Source: CAYVVT01 sp964454335 (lineage in GTDB: Bacteria > Fidelibacterota > UBA8477 > JABMPR01). From it: DNA of 64,000 bases. Position 1 is the first letter of the stretch. Each line of letters begins with the position of its first letter. A model generated the notes under the pieces. It was not told where the DNA came from. It was given only the letters and a program-made list of their open reading frames with translations, and ran no database searches. Shown here in pieces: positions 51,534 through 60,253 of this stretch. The position numbers were made by a program, and so were the translations under genes. The stretch lies in contig CAYVVT010000016.1 in NCBI GenBank assembly GCA_964454335.1, positions 1 through 64,000 of the forward strand, in the 5' to 3' direction.

Positions 51534-52556
51534 TCAGTCCAGGATGTCCTGGTAGCGTTCGATGTCATCGAGGACCTTTCCGGTACCCTGGACAATGGAC
51601 AATAGCGGATATTCCGCGACATTTACAGGAAGATCGACCTCCATCCGCATCCTGCGATCGAATCCCAGGAGCAGGGAGCCGCCACCGGTTAGAATAATAC
51701 CTCTGTCAAGCAGATCGGAGCTGAGTTCCGGCGGTGTACGTTCAAGACACATTTTCACCGCATCAATGATCAGGTCGATGGTATCCCGCAGGGCTTCTCT
51801 GATCTCCGAAGAGGAGACCTCAATTGTCTTCGGGATCCCTGCAACCATGTTCCGGCCTTTGACTGACAATTTGTAGTCTGTCCCCTGTATGGCCGATCCA
51901 ACATTGCATTTGATGCTTTCGGAGGTACGCTCTCCGATAAGCAGGTTGTGGTCCCGCTTAAAGTGCTGGATGATTGCTTCATCCATTTCATCACCGGCCA
52001 CACGGAGAGATTCCTTCTCAACTATGCCGTTCAGGGCAATGATGGCGATCTCAGTCGTGCCCCCGCCGATATCCACGATCATATTCCCCACCGGTTCGCT
52101 GATGTCAATGCCGATACCGATGGCCGCCGCAACGGGCTCTTCGATGAGAAAGATCTCCTTGGCATTGCGGCGTTCGGCTGATTCCTTAACGGCTCGCTTC
52201 TCCACTTCCGTTATACCTGAGGGAACGCAGATGACCATACGTGGTCGGGCAAGTTTGCTTATGGGTAGTTTGTTCAGGAATCCTTGTAGCATCCCGTCGG
52301 CCATCTCAAAATCTGCAATGACCCCATCACGGAGAGGTCTGATGGTCTCGATCTCCTGATGGGTCTTGCCCAGCATATCCTTGGCCTCGATACCTACTGC
52401 GATCACCTTCTGCGTGGTTTGTGATCGTGCAACGATGGATGGTTCGTTGAGTACGATCCCCTGGCCGCGAACATAGATCAAGGTATTGGCTGTCCCCAGA
52501 TCTACCGCTACATCCACCCCCATCCAGTTTCTGAAATTCGAAAGTCCGTTTGTCAT
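51534..52556 (-). CDS. mreB: Rod shape-determining protein MreB
   Basis: This 340-aa bacterial actin begins with VDVAVDLGTANTLIYVRGQGIVLNEPSIVA (phosphate 1). IVDIGGGTTEIAIIALNGIV (phosphate 2) and GIILTGGGSLLLGFDRRM (adenosine region) follow. It is the first gene of the mreBCD-mrdA-rodA run and is preceded by a 200-nt gap with an uncertain promoter. Confidence 0.97.
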   Translation of the reverse strand: MTNGLSNFRNWMGVDVAVDLGTANTLIYVRGQGIVLNEPSIVARSQTTQKVIAVGIEAKDMLGKTHQEIETIRPLRDGVIADFEMADGMLQGFLNKLPISKLARPRMVICVPSGITEVEKRAVKESAERRNAKEIFLIEEPVAAAIGIGIDISEPVGNMIVDIGGGTTEIAIIALNGIVEKESLRVAGDEMDEAIIQHFKRDHNLLIGERTSESIKCNVGSAIQGTDYKLSVKGRNMVAGIPKTIEVSSSEIREALRDTIDLIIDAVKMCLERTPPELSSDLLDRGIILTGGGSLLLGFDRRMRMEVDLPVNVAEYPLLSIVQGTGKVLDDIERYQDILD

Positions 52557-52658
52557 GAAGTGCTAATTCTATTCCCGCTGCTGAGCTGCATTTTTCAATA
52601 ATTCATTGCGGTTTCAACATATACTCGCATCGAAACCAAGTCTAAATGTAGACGAAAC

Positions 52659-52678
52659 AGGGGCCGTGTACAGCCCCT
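52659..52678 (-). terminator. Possible terminator upstream of mreB
   Basis: AGGGGC / GCCCCT with an 8-nt loop lies about 80 nt after the stop of the nucleotidyltransferase gene (52759) and 100 nt before mreB. The T tract on the minus strand is short (TGTTTC), so strength is uncertain. The rest of the 200-nt gap holds no gene. Confidence 0.4.
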
Positions 52679-52758
52679 AATTTCAATGCAATTCAATATT
52701 ATCGTAGAACCCGTAAAGCTAATCCTTCAAGGCCTCGATCGTCGGCTGAGGGAATCAC

Positions 52759-53823
52759 TCAGATGAGCTCAACCCGGCTCTGATCACCGATCATGAAGCG
52801 TTGTGTACGCGGTTTCGGTGCCGCGTGCCGTACCTCCACATGCTTCCCGAACAGACTACCTTCGATACGGATCCCGGTATCTTTGATGGAGCTGTTCTCC
52901 AGCATGATGGAAAATTCCATCTCAGAATTCTGCACCAGACAGTCATGGTATATGCTTGTAAATGGACCGATATAGCTATTTTCTATGATTGTCCGTTCTC
53001 CTATCATGGCTGGACCGCGGATGACGCTGTTCAATATCTGGGCTCCCTCGGCAATAACCACGCGACCATAGATGTAGCTGTTCCCATCCACACGTCCCTG
53101 AAGGTCTGCCTGCACGTTGTCCAGAACAAGACGATTGGCTTCCAGCAGGTCAGCAGGTTTCCCTGTATCCTTCCACCAACCGGTGATCTCTGAATAGGAT
53201 ACAGCTTTCCCATTCTCCAGCAGGTATTGATGGGCGTCTGAGATCTCCAACTCTCCCCTGGAGCTGGGTTCAATGTTGTTCACTGCTTCGAAAATGCTGC
53301 TGTCATAGAGGTATATACCTGTTACCGCATAATCACTTTTGGGTTTATCAGGCTTTTCTTCCACGGAAACAATCCGTTCCCCCACGATCTCAGGTACACC
53401 GAACCGTTCTGGATCCTTTACCTTGCTGAGCACCAGGTGACAGTTGGATCCCTCCGCTTCGAATTTGCGTACAAATTCCTGGATCCCGCCCACCAGGATG
53501 TTGTCACCCAGATAGAAAACAAAGGGTTCATCCCCAATGAACGGTTGCGAGATCTTGACCACATGTGCAAGGCCAAGCGGAGCTGACTGTTCAATATAGG
53601 TGATCTTCGCATTCCAGCTGGAACCGTCCCCCAGGAGTTCCTGGATAGCAGTATCCCCCTCATTGATGACAACGCCCACCTCGCGCACACCGGCATCGGC
53701 AACATACTCCAATGCATAGTGGATGATGGGCTTGTTCGCGATGGGGATCATATGCTTGTTCTGCGTGTGGGTCAATGGTTGCAGCCTGGTGCCATGACCA
53801 CCTGCAGTGATGAGTGCTTTCAT
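52759..53823 (-). CDS. Glucose-1-phosphate thymidylyltransferase, long type
   Basis: This 354-aa sugar nucleotidyltransferase has MKALITAGGHGTRLQPLTHTQNKHMIPIANKPIIHYALE and FYLGDNIL, the Asp metal site. It continues with VEEKPDKPKSDYAVTGIYLYD, GWWKDTGKPADLLEAN and a C-terminal left-handed beta-helix (about 245-350). The length and helix match the StrD-like long class that makes dTDP-glucose or a related activated sugar, probably for surface polysaccharide. No other rml genes are adjacent. It overlaps the RNase H gene by 4 nt. Confidence 0.88.
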   Translation of the reverse strand: MKALITAGGHGTRLQPLTHTQNKHMIPIANKPIIHYALEYVADAGVREVGVVINEGDTAIQELLGDGSSWNAKITYIEQSAPLGLAHVVKISQPFIGDEPFVFYLGDNILVGGIQEFVRKFEAEGSNCHLVLSKVKDPERFGVPEIVGERIVSVEEKPDKPKSDYAVTGIYLYDSSIFEAVNNIEPSSRGELEISDAHQYLLENGKAVSYSEITGWWKDTGKPADLLEANRLVLDNVQADLQGRVDGNSYIYGRVVIAEGAQILNSVIRGPAMIGERTIIENSYIGPFTSIYHDCLVQNSEMEFSIMLENSSIKDTGIRIEGSLFGKHVEVRHAAPKPRTQRFMIGDQSRVELI

Positions 53824-54389
53824 GATGAATTCCTGGCGGTTTCAACCGCAGTTTTTAATGCTTCCTTTGCCAGCCTGTCAGCGTGTTTGTTCTCGTTGCG
53901 ATAGACATGGGTGAATTGAATGAATGGTCTTTGCTGCAGCAATTTCATGATGCGCGCATAGCGTGGTTTCAACCTTTCATTCTTTACTTTATATAATCCG
54001 TTTATTTGGTTGACCATCAGCTGACTATCGGAATATACCTCAATTCCGTCAACCTCGAACTGAACGGCGAGTTCCAGAGCATGGATCAGTGCATCATATT
54101 CTGCTTCGTTGTTCGTCAAACCCGGCCTTGGTTCAGAGAAGGTGTAGATCTCCTGGCCGTCCAGCTGGAAGACCCCACCGAGTCCAGCTTGCTGCTTACC
54201 CAAGTCAGCCGAACCATCGACATGTATCTGCAGGATCTTCCCTTTTTGGGGCATGCTCGAGCTGGTTCCAGGGTATCTTACTCCAAGCAGTTTGCTAACT
54301 TCTGCTCGATCTGAACGATCATCCGTGAAAAAGCCCTTCTCCTCGAGAAAGGCCATGATCCGGTCTGGTAATTTTCCGGTTGACGACAT
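53820..54389 (-). CDS. RNase HI-like protein
   Basis: This 189-aa protein has the RNase H fold from residue 52 on: IHVDGSAD (Asp58), TNNEAEYDALIHAL (Glu97), EVYSDSQLMVNQINGLYKVKN (Asp121) and NKHADRLAKEAL (Asp171), so all four catalytic acids are present. About 50 N-terminal residues are outside the fold. This is the type often labelled ribonuclease HI family protein, which lacks the basic handle of E. coli RnhA. It shares one base with the GWxTD gene. Confidence 0.88.
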   Translation of the reverse strand: MSSTGKLPDRIMAFLEEKGFFTDDRSDRAEVSKLLGVRYPGTSSSMPQKGKILQIHVDGSADLGKQQAGLGGVFQLDGQEIYTFSEPRPGLTNNEAEYDALIHALELAVQFEVDGIEVYSDSQLMVNQINGLYKVKNERLKPRYARIMKLLQQRPFIQFTHVYRNENKHADRLAKEALKTAVETARNSS

Positions 54390-55666
54390 CAGTAGCGAAA
54401 ACGCCAGTCACGCTGGTCTGAATAGGGATTCTCCAGACGATAGTCCCCAAAGCCTGTCTGATCGACAAATATGAATTCGCGGTTCAGATGGTAATAGTGC
54501 CAGATCTCATACGGTTTTGTGCTCAGCTCGAACGGACCGGCCTCAATCTCGTCCGGGGGTCCAAACAGGATGTAGACCATGCCCCGATCCGTTCGCCAGC
54601 CTTCCTGGACGTTGGTAAATGCTTCAATGGAGAAACCAACTCGACGGTAATATTCCTCCATAAGCTCGTTGGGACCGGTACCCGGGCTTGGATCGCGTTC
54701 CAGCCAGAAAGCCTTGAACTTGTTATAGCGATCCTCTTCACTCCCCTCCAGCATGAAATTGATCTCACGGTCATCAGCGATGTACCTCAATTGCTTGATC
54801 GCCTGTTCCAGGTCCCCAACCTCATATCCGATCCCCTGTATGTGGACCCTGAACTTGGAGCGGGTCTTCACTGTTGCTTCCTTACCGTCTGTAGCGGTGA
54901 AGACAAGCGTATAACTTGAATAGGTCATGTCCGTAAGCGGCATTTCGTAATACAGGAGTGTATCGATGGCTGCCACTGTATCGATCAGATCTTCGACAGT
55001 TTCCACTACCTCATCCTTGTGGAACAGAGAATACTGCAGCTGATAGGGACCTTGCAGTCCGGAGAGCCGTATCTGAAAGCGCAGGATATCGATGATCTCA
55101 AAGAAAGTCTGTTCCGTGAGGATACTTCTACTTTCACTGCCTTGAGCTCCATTTATGATGGCGATATTTCCCAGGGCCAGTGACTGGTCATACATGCCTG
55201 AATGATCCACGGCATCGGTGAGCACCCGGGTCTTGCGTGTGAAAAGATCCGTAACCCGAACCGAAAGGCTCAGCGGACTGGCCGGCAGCACAAAAGAGGA
55301 TTGTGCATGGATGTACTGGTTGTCACGGCGGGTATCGTCGTAGGTATCAACAATGATGCTGTCCTTCCAGATCTCCCCGTTGATCCTTTCGTCATCGGCA
55401 TCAGCGATGGTGATCCCGATCTCATAATTAGCGGCATACTTGTCGGCACTGCGGGTAAACTTCAATTCTGAATATGGGATCTTGATATGAACGGTCAACT
55501 TGATGTTCTCTTTGTCCGGCATGGGATCGGCAAGACCGATAAAGGAGAAATCAGGTAGCGCCAGGTCACTTTCAAACTGCTGGGGTGGCTGGCCGCAGCC
55601 CAGCAACAAGGCCAGGATCACCAGCTTGATGGATGTACTTACCAGTTTAGAACGATATTTTTCCAA
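54389..55666 (-). CDS. GWxTD-domain lipoprotein
   Basis: This protein of about 425 aa has a lipoprotein signal (IKLVILALLLGCGQ) and near the C-terminus EGWRTDRGMVYILFGPPDEIE, the motif that names the GWxTD domain of FCB-group and related bacteria. The preceding region is beta-rich. The function is unknown. I chose the TTG at 55666 because GAGG lies 6 nt upstream; the open frame begins at 55702. Either start overlaps the end of the propeller gene (28 or 64 nt). Confidence 0.8.
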   Translation of the reverse strand: MEKYRSKLVSTSIKLVILALLLGCGQPPQQFESDLALPDFSFIGLADPMPDKENIKLTVHIKIPYSELKFTRSADKYAANYEIGITIADADDERINGEIWKDSIIVDTYDDTRRDNQYIHAQSSFVLPASPLSLSVRVTDLFTRKTRVLTDAVDHSGMYDQSLALGNIAIINGAQGSESRSILTEQTFFEIIDILRFQIRLSGLQGPYQLQYSLFHKDEVVETVEDLIDTVAAIDTLLYYEMPLTDMTYSSYTLVFTATDGKEATVKTRSKFRVHIQGIGYEVGDLEQAIKQLRYIADDREINFMLEGSEEDRYNKFKAFWLERDPSPGTGPNELMEEYYRRVGFSIEAFTNVQEGWRTDRGMVYILFGPPDEIEAGPFELSTKPYEIWHYYHLNREFIFVDQTGFGDYRLENPYSDQRDWRFRY

Positions 55667-57264
55667 GAGATCCTCGCTAATCCATAGTTTGTGCCGGCCC
55701 AAATATAGTCGCCGGTACTTGCCAGGTCAGTTATAAAGTTGGAAGGCAGGCCGTCTGCCATCGTAAGGGTACGCCAGGCCCCTGATTCCGTATTCAACAA
55801 CCAGAGCCCCTGCTCCGTACCTACCCAGATGATCTCATCCTGAACAGTCAAGCCCCTGGGTGTGAAATCGGAGATTGGCGCAAGCCATGCACGGACCAGC
55901 TCGCCATTCTTCCGGAATTGAAGTATACCCCGATTGGTGCTGGTCCACACACCGGTGGAGTCCAGTTCCAGCTCATAGAATGGATCCAGAATAAACCGAT
56001 TCTGAAAAGATCGGGTTGCACCGTAGGAATCCACGCTCACCAGGAATTGGTCTCTTCCAGGATCATATATCTGTAAGCCGTTCAGCGTCGCACACCAGAT
56101 CCGATCATCGACGTAGAGTACGTCAAACGTAGGTATAAGCTCGTTCTTGGGAAAAAGGTGCCTGAAGCTCCCGGCGAGATAGTATTCAACCGCTCCCCGC
56201 TCGGTGCCGATGATCAATGCCGAACCCTTTTTATCCAGGCCATAGATACGCTCTGCGTCCAGGTCAGTTGTACTCAGCAGCCGATTCCATTGGGACTGGG
56301 CATTGATCTGGAAGACGCCGCCTCTAGCCGCCAGATAACTCATTCTGTCACCAGGTAGGATGGCAGAGACATACGCAGCATCGAAAACCGTCTGTTCGAT
56401 CTCACGTTCATAAGCCATCCCCCCTGTACTGTCGATGGATGTTATCCCGGTACGATTCCCCACCCAGATCCGGTCGTCCATCACTGAGAGCGTCATCACA
56501 TCCGGTGAAAGCAATCCCTGGCTCAATGGCTGAGCCATGATCTGAGCAGCGGACTGATGATAGAGCCCGCGACCATAAGTACCGATGAACAGGTGGTCCT
56601 GATCGCTTCTGGCGAGACAGGTGACCTGTACATCCGCCGTATTGGGGATCCCATCCAGCTCCAGTACACCACCGGTCTTGAAGGTTCCGCCCGGCACCGG
56701 GATCCCGAACAGGTCCTCCTCCTCAGCAGACTGAAAATGATGGATCCAGTCGATATCCTCCGCCAGGAGATTCAATTCTTCAGCGGTACCCCAGCTTTCA
56801 AAATGTGTCGAACTTCGACCATAGGTTGCGTATACGGAACCTTTTACGCCATCCCCGCTTGCGCGGACCACCACTTGACGCGGTGTGGAACCCAGTGCGT
56901 ATGAACCTGTGAATCCCGGATCGTGGGGTAGCTGTTGTGTTCCCATCCAGTGAGAGGTCATATTGTAAATGAAAACATTATCAGGTGTGACCATCCATAC
57001 ATCCTGGCTGCTCTCATCCGCCCACACGAGCAAAACCGGATACTGACTTAAACCCTGGGAGATGGTAATGGGTGTCCGCCACTGGTTCTTTATCATATCA
57101 TAGACCAGAACACCATCTTCAGAGGCGAAGAAGGCCTTCCAGGAACCGATGTACATATGATTGATATGTTGAGCCGCAGGAATGGTGATGAAGGTGCCCA
57201 CAGGGTGAACGCCCTGGCCGGCACTGGGAAGATAGAGCCAAGCCAAAATCAGCAGCATGTTCAA
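55639..57264 (-). CDS. Exported beta-propeller (Reg_prop-like) protein
   Basis: This 541-aa protein has a signal peptide (MLLILAWLYLPSAGQG) and repeated propeller blades with the pattern DxIWVGTxxGL (DRIWVGNRTGITSID, DEIIWVGTEQGLWLLN, DYIWAGTNYGLARIS), like the sensor propellers of two-component regulators. No kinase or DNA-binding part follows. It is probably periplasmic or on the surface. It overlaps the GWxTD lipoprotein gene, which suggests that the two act together. Confidence 0.78.
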   Translation of the reverse strand: MNMLLILAWLYLPSAGQGVHPVGTFITIPAAQHINHMYIGSWKAFFASEDGVLVYDMIKNQWRTPITISQGLSQYPVLLVWADESSQDVWMVTPDNVFIYNMTSHWMGTQQLPHDPGFTGSYALGSTPRQVVVRASGDGVKGSVYATYGRSSTHFESWGTAEELNLLAEDIDWIHHFQSAEEEDLFGIPVPGGTFKTGGVLELDGIPNTADVQVTCLARSDQDHLFIGTYGRGLYHQSAAQIMAQPLSQGLLSPDVMTLSVMDDRIWVGNRTGITSIDSTGGMAYEREIEQTVFDAAYVSAILPGDRMSYLAARGGVFQINAQSQWNRLLSTTDLDAERIYGLDKKGSALIIGTERGAVEYYLAGSFRHLFPKNELIPTFDVLYVDDRIWCATLNGLQIYDPGRDQFLVSVDSYGATRSFQNRFILDPFYELELDSTGVWTSTNRGILQFRKNGELVRAWLAPISDFTPRGLTVQDEIIWVGTEQGLWLLNTESGAWRTLTMADGLPSNFITDLASTGDYIWAGTNYGLARISWKNIVLNW

Positions 57265-57352
57265 CGGTTTATTGATATGGCTTCTGAATCCGATCTTGGA
57301 TCATCCCCATAAGTGCAGGTATCGACAGATATAGGTCATCGCCAGCGCGCCT

Positions 57353-58042
57353 CTACTCCTCTGAGTCATCATCGCTGCGGAAGGGTTCTGGTTCCTGATC
57401 TTCCCGTACCAGCGGTACAAACCGGACCGCATCCAGACGCTGTTTTTCCACAGTGTCCCCGGTTTTACGTATGACATAGACATATTGATCCATTTTTCCT
57501 ACCGGGATCACCATCTTGCCATTTCCACTGAGACTCGCCACCAGAGCGTCCGGTACCTTGGCAGCGCTGGCCCAGACGATGATGCGATCGTATTGATCAC
57601 CTGTGGGCATCTGCTGCCAGCCACTGCCCAGGAAAAGCCTGATGTTGTCATGGGGTACACCCGCAAGCCGTTCCTGAGCGTACAGCATCAATTCCTCATA
57701 TAATTCCACCGAGTCCACGCTTTTAGCCATCTGTGCAAGCAAAGCGGTACTGTATCCGCTACCAGTCCCCACTTCCAACAACCGTGAATCCGGTGTGATC
57801 TGAAGATATTCCATCATCAGTGCCACAATAAATGGTTGTGATATGGTCTGCCCGCAGGTGATATGGGTCGGGTAGTCGGCATATGCCTCGTGTTCGGTGC
57901 CCAGCGGCATGAAATGAATACGCGGAATGGTCCTGAATGCCTCAAGGATCCGGGGATCCTGAATACCCCGAGCCACCAGTTGATCTTCGATCATACGTTG
58001 CTGATCGCCCTGCGGCTCCACCTTTCCCCAGTTCCACGGCAT
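57353..58042 (-). CDS. pcm: Protein-L-isoaspartate O-methyltransferase
   Basis: This 229-aa enzyme repairs isoaspartate in proteins. RMIEDQLVARGIQDPRILEAFRTIPRIHFMP, YADYPTHITCGQTISQPFIVALM, LLEVGTGSGYSTALLAQM and VWASAAKVPDALV are typical. I start at the ATG at 58042 rather than the TTG two codons earlier. A short acidic tail ends the protein. It stands apart from neighbouring genes. Confidence 0.94.
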   Translation of the reverse strand: MPWNWGKVEPQGDQQRMIEDQLVARGIQDPRILEAFRTIPRIHFMPLGTEHEAYADYPTHITCGQTISQPFIVALMMEYLQITPDSRLLEVGTGSGYSTALLAQMAKSVDSVELYEELMLYAQERLAGVPHDNIRLFLGSGWQQMPTGDQYDRIIVWASAAKVPDALVASLSGNGKMVIPVGKMDQYVYVIRKTGDTVEKQRLDAVRFVPLVREDQEPEPFRSDDDSEE

Positions 58043-58200
58043 GAACAAATCTAAGGGTCATATCGGCATACAAAAATGAAAAGCGTGGGCTATTAAAAGC
58101 TTTTCGGTCTCTAAGCCTTTGATCCTTATATTATTAGCCATCAAAGGAATGGATCATTCATGCGAATCATACAGTGAGCTGAATTGAGGAGAGCATTACA

Positions 58201-58497
58201 ATGGAAATTGGAAAGCATTTGCGTCAAGTCCGAGAGAGTCACGGTCTCATGCAGAAACAACTGGCGGAACGCGCCGGACTTGACCGGAGCTACGTCAGTA
58301 AACTTGAGAGAGGTCTGGTAGATCCGACATTCAACACGTTGCAGAAAATCGCCAAAGCTTATAACCTTACCATAGGCAATCTTTTGAACTACGGTTTGCA
58401 GGATCGTTTCACGCTTGACCTGGACGCTGCAGTGGATGCACTACGAACCCTGCGCTATAACATGGTAAGGGTAGAGATCACTGTCAAACCACTCTAA
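58201..58497 (+). CDS. XRE-family helix-turn-helix regulator
   Basis: This 98-aa protein has a Cro/CI-type domain at residues 4-60 (IGKHLRQVRESHGLMQKQLAERAGLDRSYVSKLERG then PTFNTLQKIAKAYNLTIGNLL). A short C-terminal part (LDLDAAVDALRTLRYNMVRVEITV) may dimerise. GAGGAGAG precedes the ATG. No partner toxin or target gene is adjacent; it stands alone before tRNA-Gly. Confidence 0.9.
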   Translation: MEIGKHLRQVRESHGLMQKQLAERAGLDRSYVSKLERGLVDPTFNTLQKIAKAYNLTIGNLLNYGLQDRFTLDLDAAVDALRTLRYNMVRVEITVKPL

Positions 58498-58622
58498 GAG
58501 GAATCATTTGCCAGCAGGTCACCGGAGGTGATGAAAAATGATTTGCCACCCGCTTATGACGATTTATATTCAGCCCGCTTTTTGGTGATGACTGCCTGTA
58601 ACGCGTCACCTGACAAGAGAAT

Positions 58623-58695
58623 GCGAGAGTAGCTCAGTTGGTAGAGCCTCACGTTGCCAACGTGATTGTCGCCGGTTCGAGTCCGGTCTCTCGCT
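58623..58695 (+). tRNA. tRNA-Gly(GCC)
   Basis: A full cloverleaf: acceptor GCGAGAG / CTCTCGC, anticodon arm TCACG-TTGCCAA-CGTGA (anticodon GCC), T arm GCCGG-TTCGAGT-CCGGT and discriminator T. No CCA is encoded (the next bases are CAC). A terminator hairpin follows 6 nt later. Confidence 0.96.
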
Positions 58696-58799
58696 CACCC
58701 CAAACCCCTTGATCCTTGAGGGGTTTTCTTTTTGCTCTCGATACCGATAGGACGCTGATGAACGCGGATGTCCGCGGAATAGGAATAGCAACCATCAAA
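58687..58799 (+). repeat. Repeat copy 1: tRNA-Gly 3' end, terminator and palindrome
   Basis: This 113-nt unit runs from the tRNA acceptor strand (TCTCTCGCTCACCCC) through the terminator and CTCTCGATACC to GGACGCTGATGAACGC and the palindrome CGCGGATGTCCGCG. It is repeated 195 nt later with about 90-95% identity. The stretch 58498-59101 holds no protein gene apart from spurious frames on the minus strand. Confidence 0.85.
58702..58732 (+). terminator. Intrinsic terminator of tRNA-Gly
   Basis: AAACCCCT / AGGGGTTT (58702-58726) is followed by TCTTTTT. An identical copy occurs inside the downstream repeat. Confidence 0.85.
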
Positions 58800-58881
58800 A
58801 GAGCTTCTTTCTGAAAACAGTTCGAGGAAGGCCTGTCACGCCGAAGCCAGACCAGCTGTGCTGGGATCAGGCGAAGGCGGA

Positions 58882-58994
58882 TCTCTCGCTCACCCCAAAC
58901 CCCTTGATCCTTGAGGGGTTTTCTTTTTGCTCTCGATACCAGTAGGACGCTGATGAACGCGGATGTCCGCGGAATAGAAATAGCAAACATCAAT
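58882..58994 (+). repeat. Repeat copy 2 of the tRNA-Gly 3' unit
   Basis: Same unit as 58687-58799, beginning with the tRNA acceptor 3' bases TCTCTCGCT but without the rest of a tRNA. The bases before it (about 58830-58881) are a GC-rich spacer with GAAGCC..GGCGAAGGCGGA, not tRNA. Differences from copy 1 are few and lie after CTCTCGATACC. Confidence 0.85.
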
Positions 58995-59054
58995 TGAACT
59001 GGTCGCATAATGGGCTTCGAGGTGAAACAGTCGCTTCGAGGCCGGGTCATACAA

Positions 59055-59081
59055 ATAAAAAGCCCCCGGATCCGGGGGCTT
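59055..59081 (-). terminator. Terminator of the selenoprotein operon
   Basis: AAGCCCCCGGA / TCCGGGGGCTT is a perfect inverted repeat, followed on the minus strand by TTTATTTG, 20 nt after the stop at 59102. Confidence 0.85.
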
Positions 59082-59101
59082 GCAAAGTTATCGGAGGGTG
59101 A

Positions 59102-60235
59102 TCAGCGCTTTGGTGTTGGCTGTGGTGTAACGAAGGCCGCTACCAGTGGTTCGATCTCAGGATCATCAGCGATCTTCTCGTCCAGAGCCAGGGCTTCAAA
59201 GTAAAAACCATTCCCCAGTTTCGTCATGGCCTCCAGATTGTTCTTCTGCTCATTCCGAAGCCTCTGGATCAGAACAAGTCTGGCTGAATCCGCCTGGTAG
59301 AATTCTTCCAGGGATACGCCCTCCGGAACTTCCTTTGCCAGGCTTTTGAGGCGGTTCTCAGTGAACCTGATACGGGAACGCTGGCGACTGACATCCTGCA
59401 TGCCCCCTACTTCCTCAGGTTTGGAGATATGGAGAATGCCTGCATACTTGCCGCGGTTGCCATTCCTGATGATGACCGTATTCTCGATTTTCTGTGGGGT
59501 CCGGTTCACCCGGGCGGTATGAGAGCGGATCAGAAAATCAACCCCGGCAACCTCATTTGCGAGTCGAGTCTCATAGAGGTCGTTCACATTTGCCAGCAGT
59601 ATCACCATATCGACCCGGGAGCTGATCCGGTCCACTTCCTTCCTGGCAGCGACCACCGGATCCGAGAAGATGAACTCCTTCTGGCGGCCATCCCCGTTGG
59701 TCACACCAACAATTCCGAGGGTCAGATCCGGTGTTTCCAGGATGACGGATCTCTGGAATAGAGTATCTTTGGTGGTTGCATCCAGAATATTGGCGGATAC
59801 AAAGGGATATTCGGCCAACTGTTCCAGTTTCTTTATGTATTCCTTGCCGTAGGCCAGGTCATTCACGCCAACATTGAATGCCTTGCAATCCATGGCACCG
59901 TAGGTTTTTACGATGATCTCGGCAATCGCCTGTTTCTTCTGCTGATTGGCCCGATCCGGGTAAGGGGTATTGAAGAATGCATCACCGGCGTCAATGAAAT
60001 AGGTAGGAGATTTCTCTGCTTGTTCCTTGATGATCGTTGTCTTCCTGGCGAGACCGCCAAGTGGCCGGGACTTTCACCCACAGGGTCCTACTTCACCGTT
60101 GTTATTGGTGGCCAGAATGAGTGTGAACTCGTAGGGGGTTGGATTCGTTGCCTCTGCCCGTGAGCATGCCGACCAGGTGGCCAGGATGGCCAGCAGGATC
60201 AGCAAGGTCGTTAGTCTTAGCGTGATGCGTTGCAA
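59102..60235 (-). CDS. UshA-like metallophosphatase-fold selenoprotein (in-frame UGA = Sec54)
   Basis: Read through the TGA at 60074-60076, this is a 377-aa protein: signal or lipoprotein-like N-terminus (LLILLAILATWSACSRA), then ILATNNNGEVGPCG-U-KSRPLGGLARK, FIDAGDAFF, NVGVNDLAYG and a 5'-nucleotidase-type core. In related proteins, as I recall, Sec is Cys (a CGC..PLGGLARR motif); the family is known as UshA-like (seleno)proteins. The TTG start has AAGGA 9 nt upstream. It is 18 nt after the pepP stop, in the same operon. Gene callers that stop at TGA would report only 59102-59893. No selenocysteine machinery gene is in the window. Confidence 0.88.
60040..60076 (-). promoter_or_regulatory. 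Bacterial SECIS element
   Basis: In the RNA, UGA is followed by 12 nt and then CUUGGCG-GUCU-CGCCAGG (60044-60061 on the reverse strand), a 7-bp stem with one G-U pair. The loop region reads GGUCU, and its GGU lies at nt 19-21 after the UGA, the same sequence and spacing as in E. coli fdhF. A GUC/GAC pair can extend the lower stem. Confidence 0.85.
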
Positions 60236-60253
60236 CGATCTATTTCCTTCACA

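Noticed and set aside
58606..59050. Reverse-strand frames over tRNA-Gly and the repeats (61 and 133 aa, with sequences like ERETGLEPATITLAT)
   Set aside because: They are translations of the tRNA and the repeat units. This kind of false protein is common where tRNA-linked repeats are called as genes.
59102..59893. Reading the 263-aa frame as a complete gene, or the upstream part as a pseudogene
   Set aside because: The upstream region keeps phase, has a signal sequence and start, and the only interruption is a UGA with a SECIS-like hairpin. Starting at Met at 59893 would remove the first strand of the domain.
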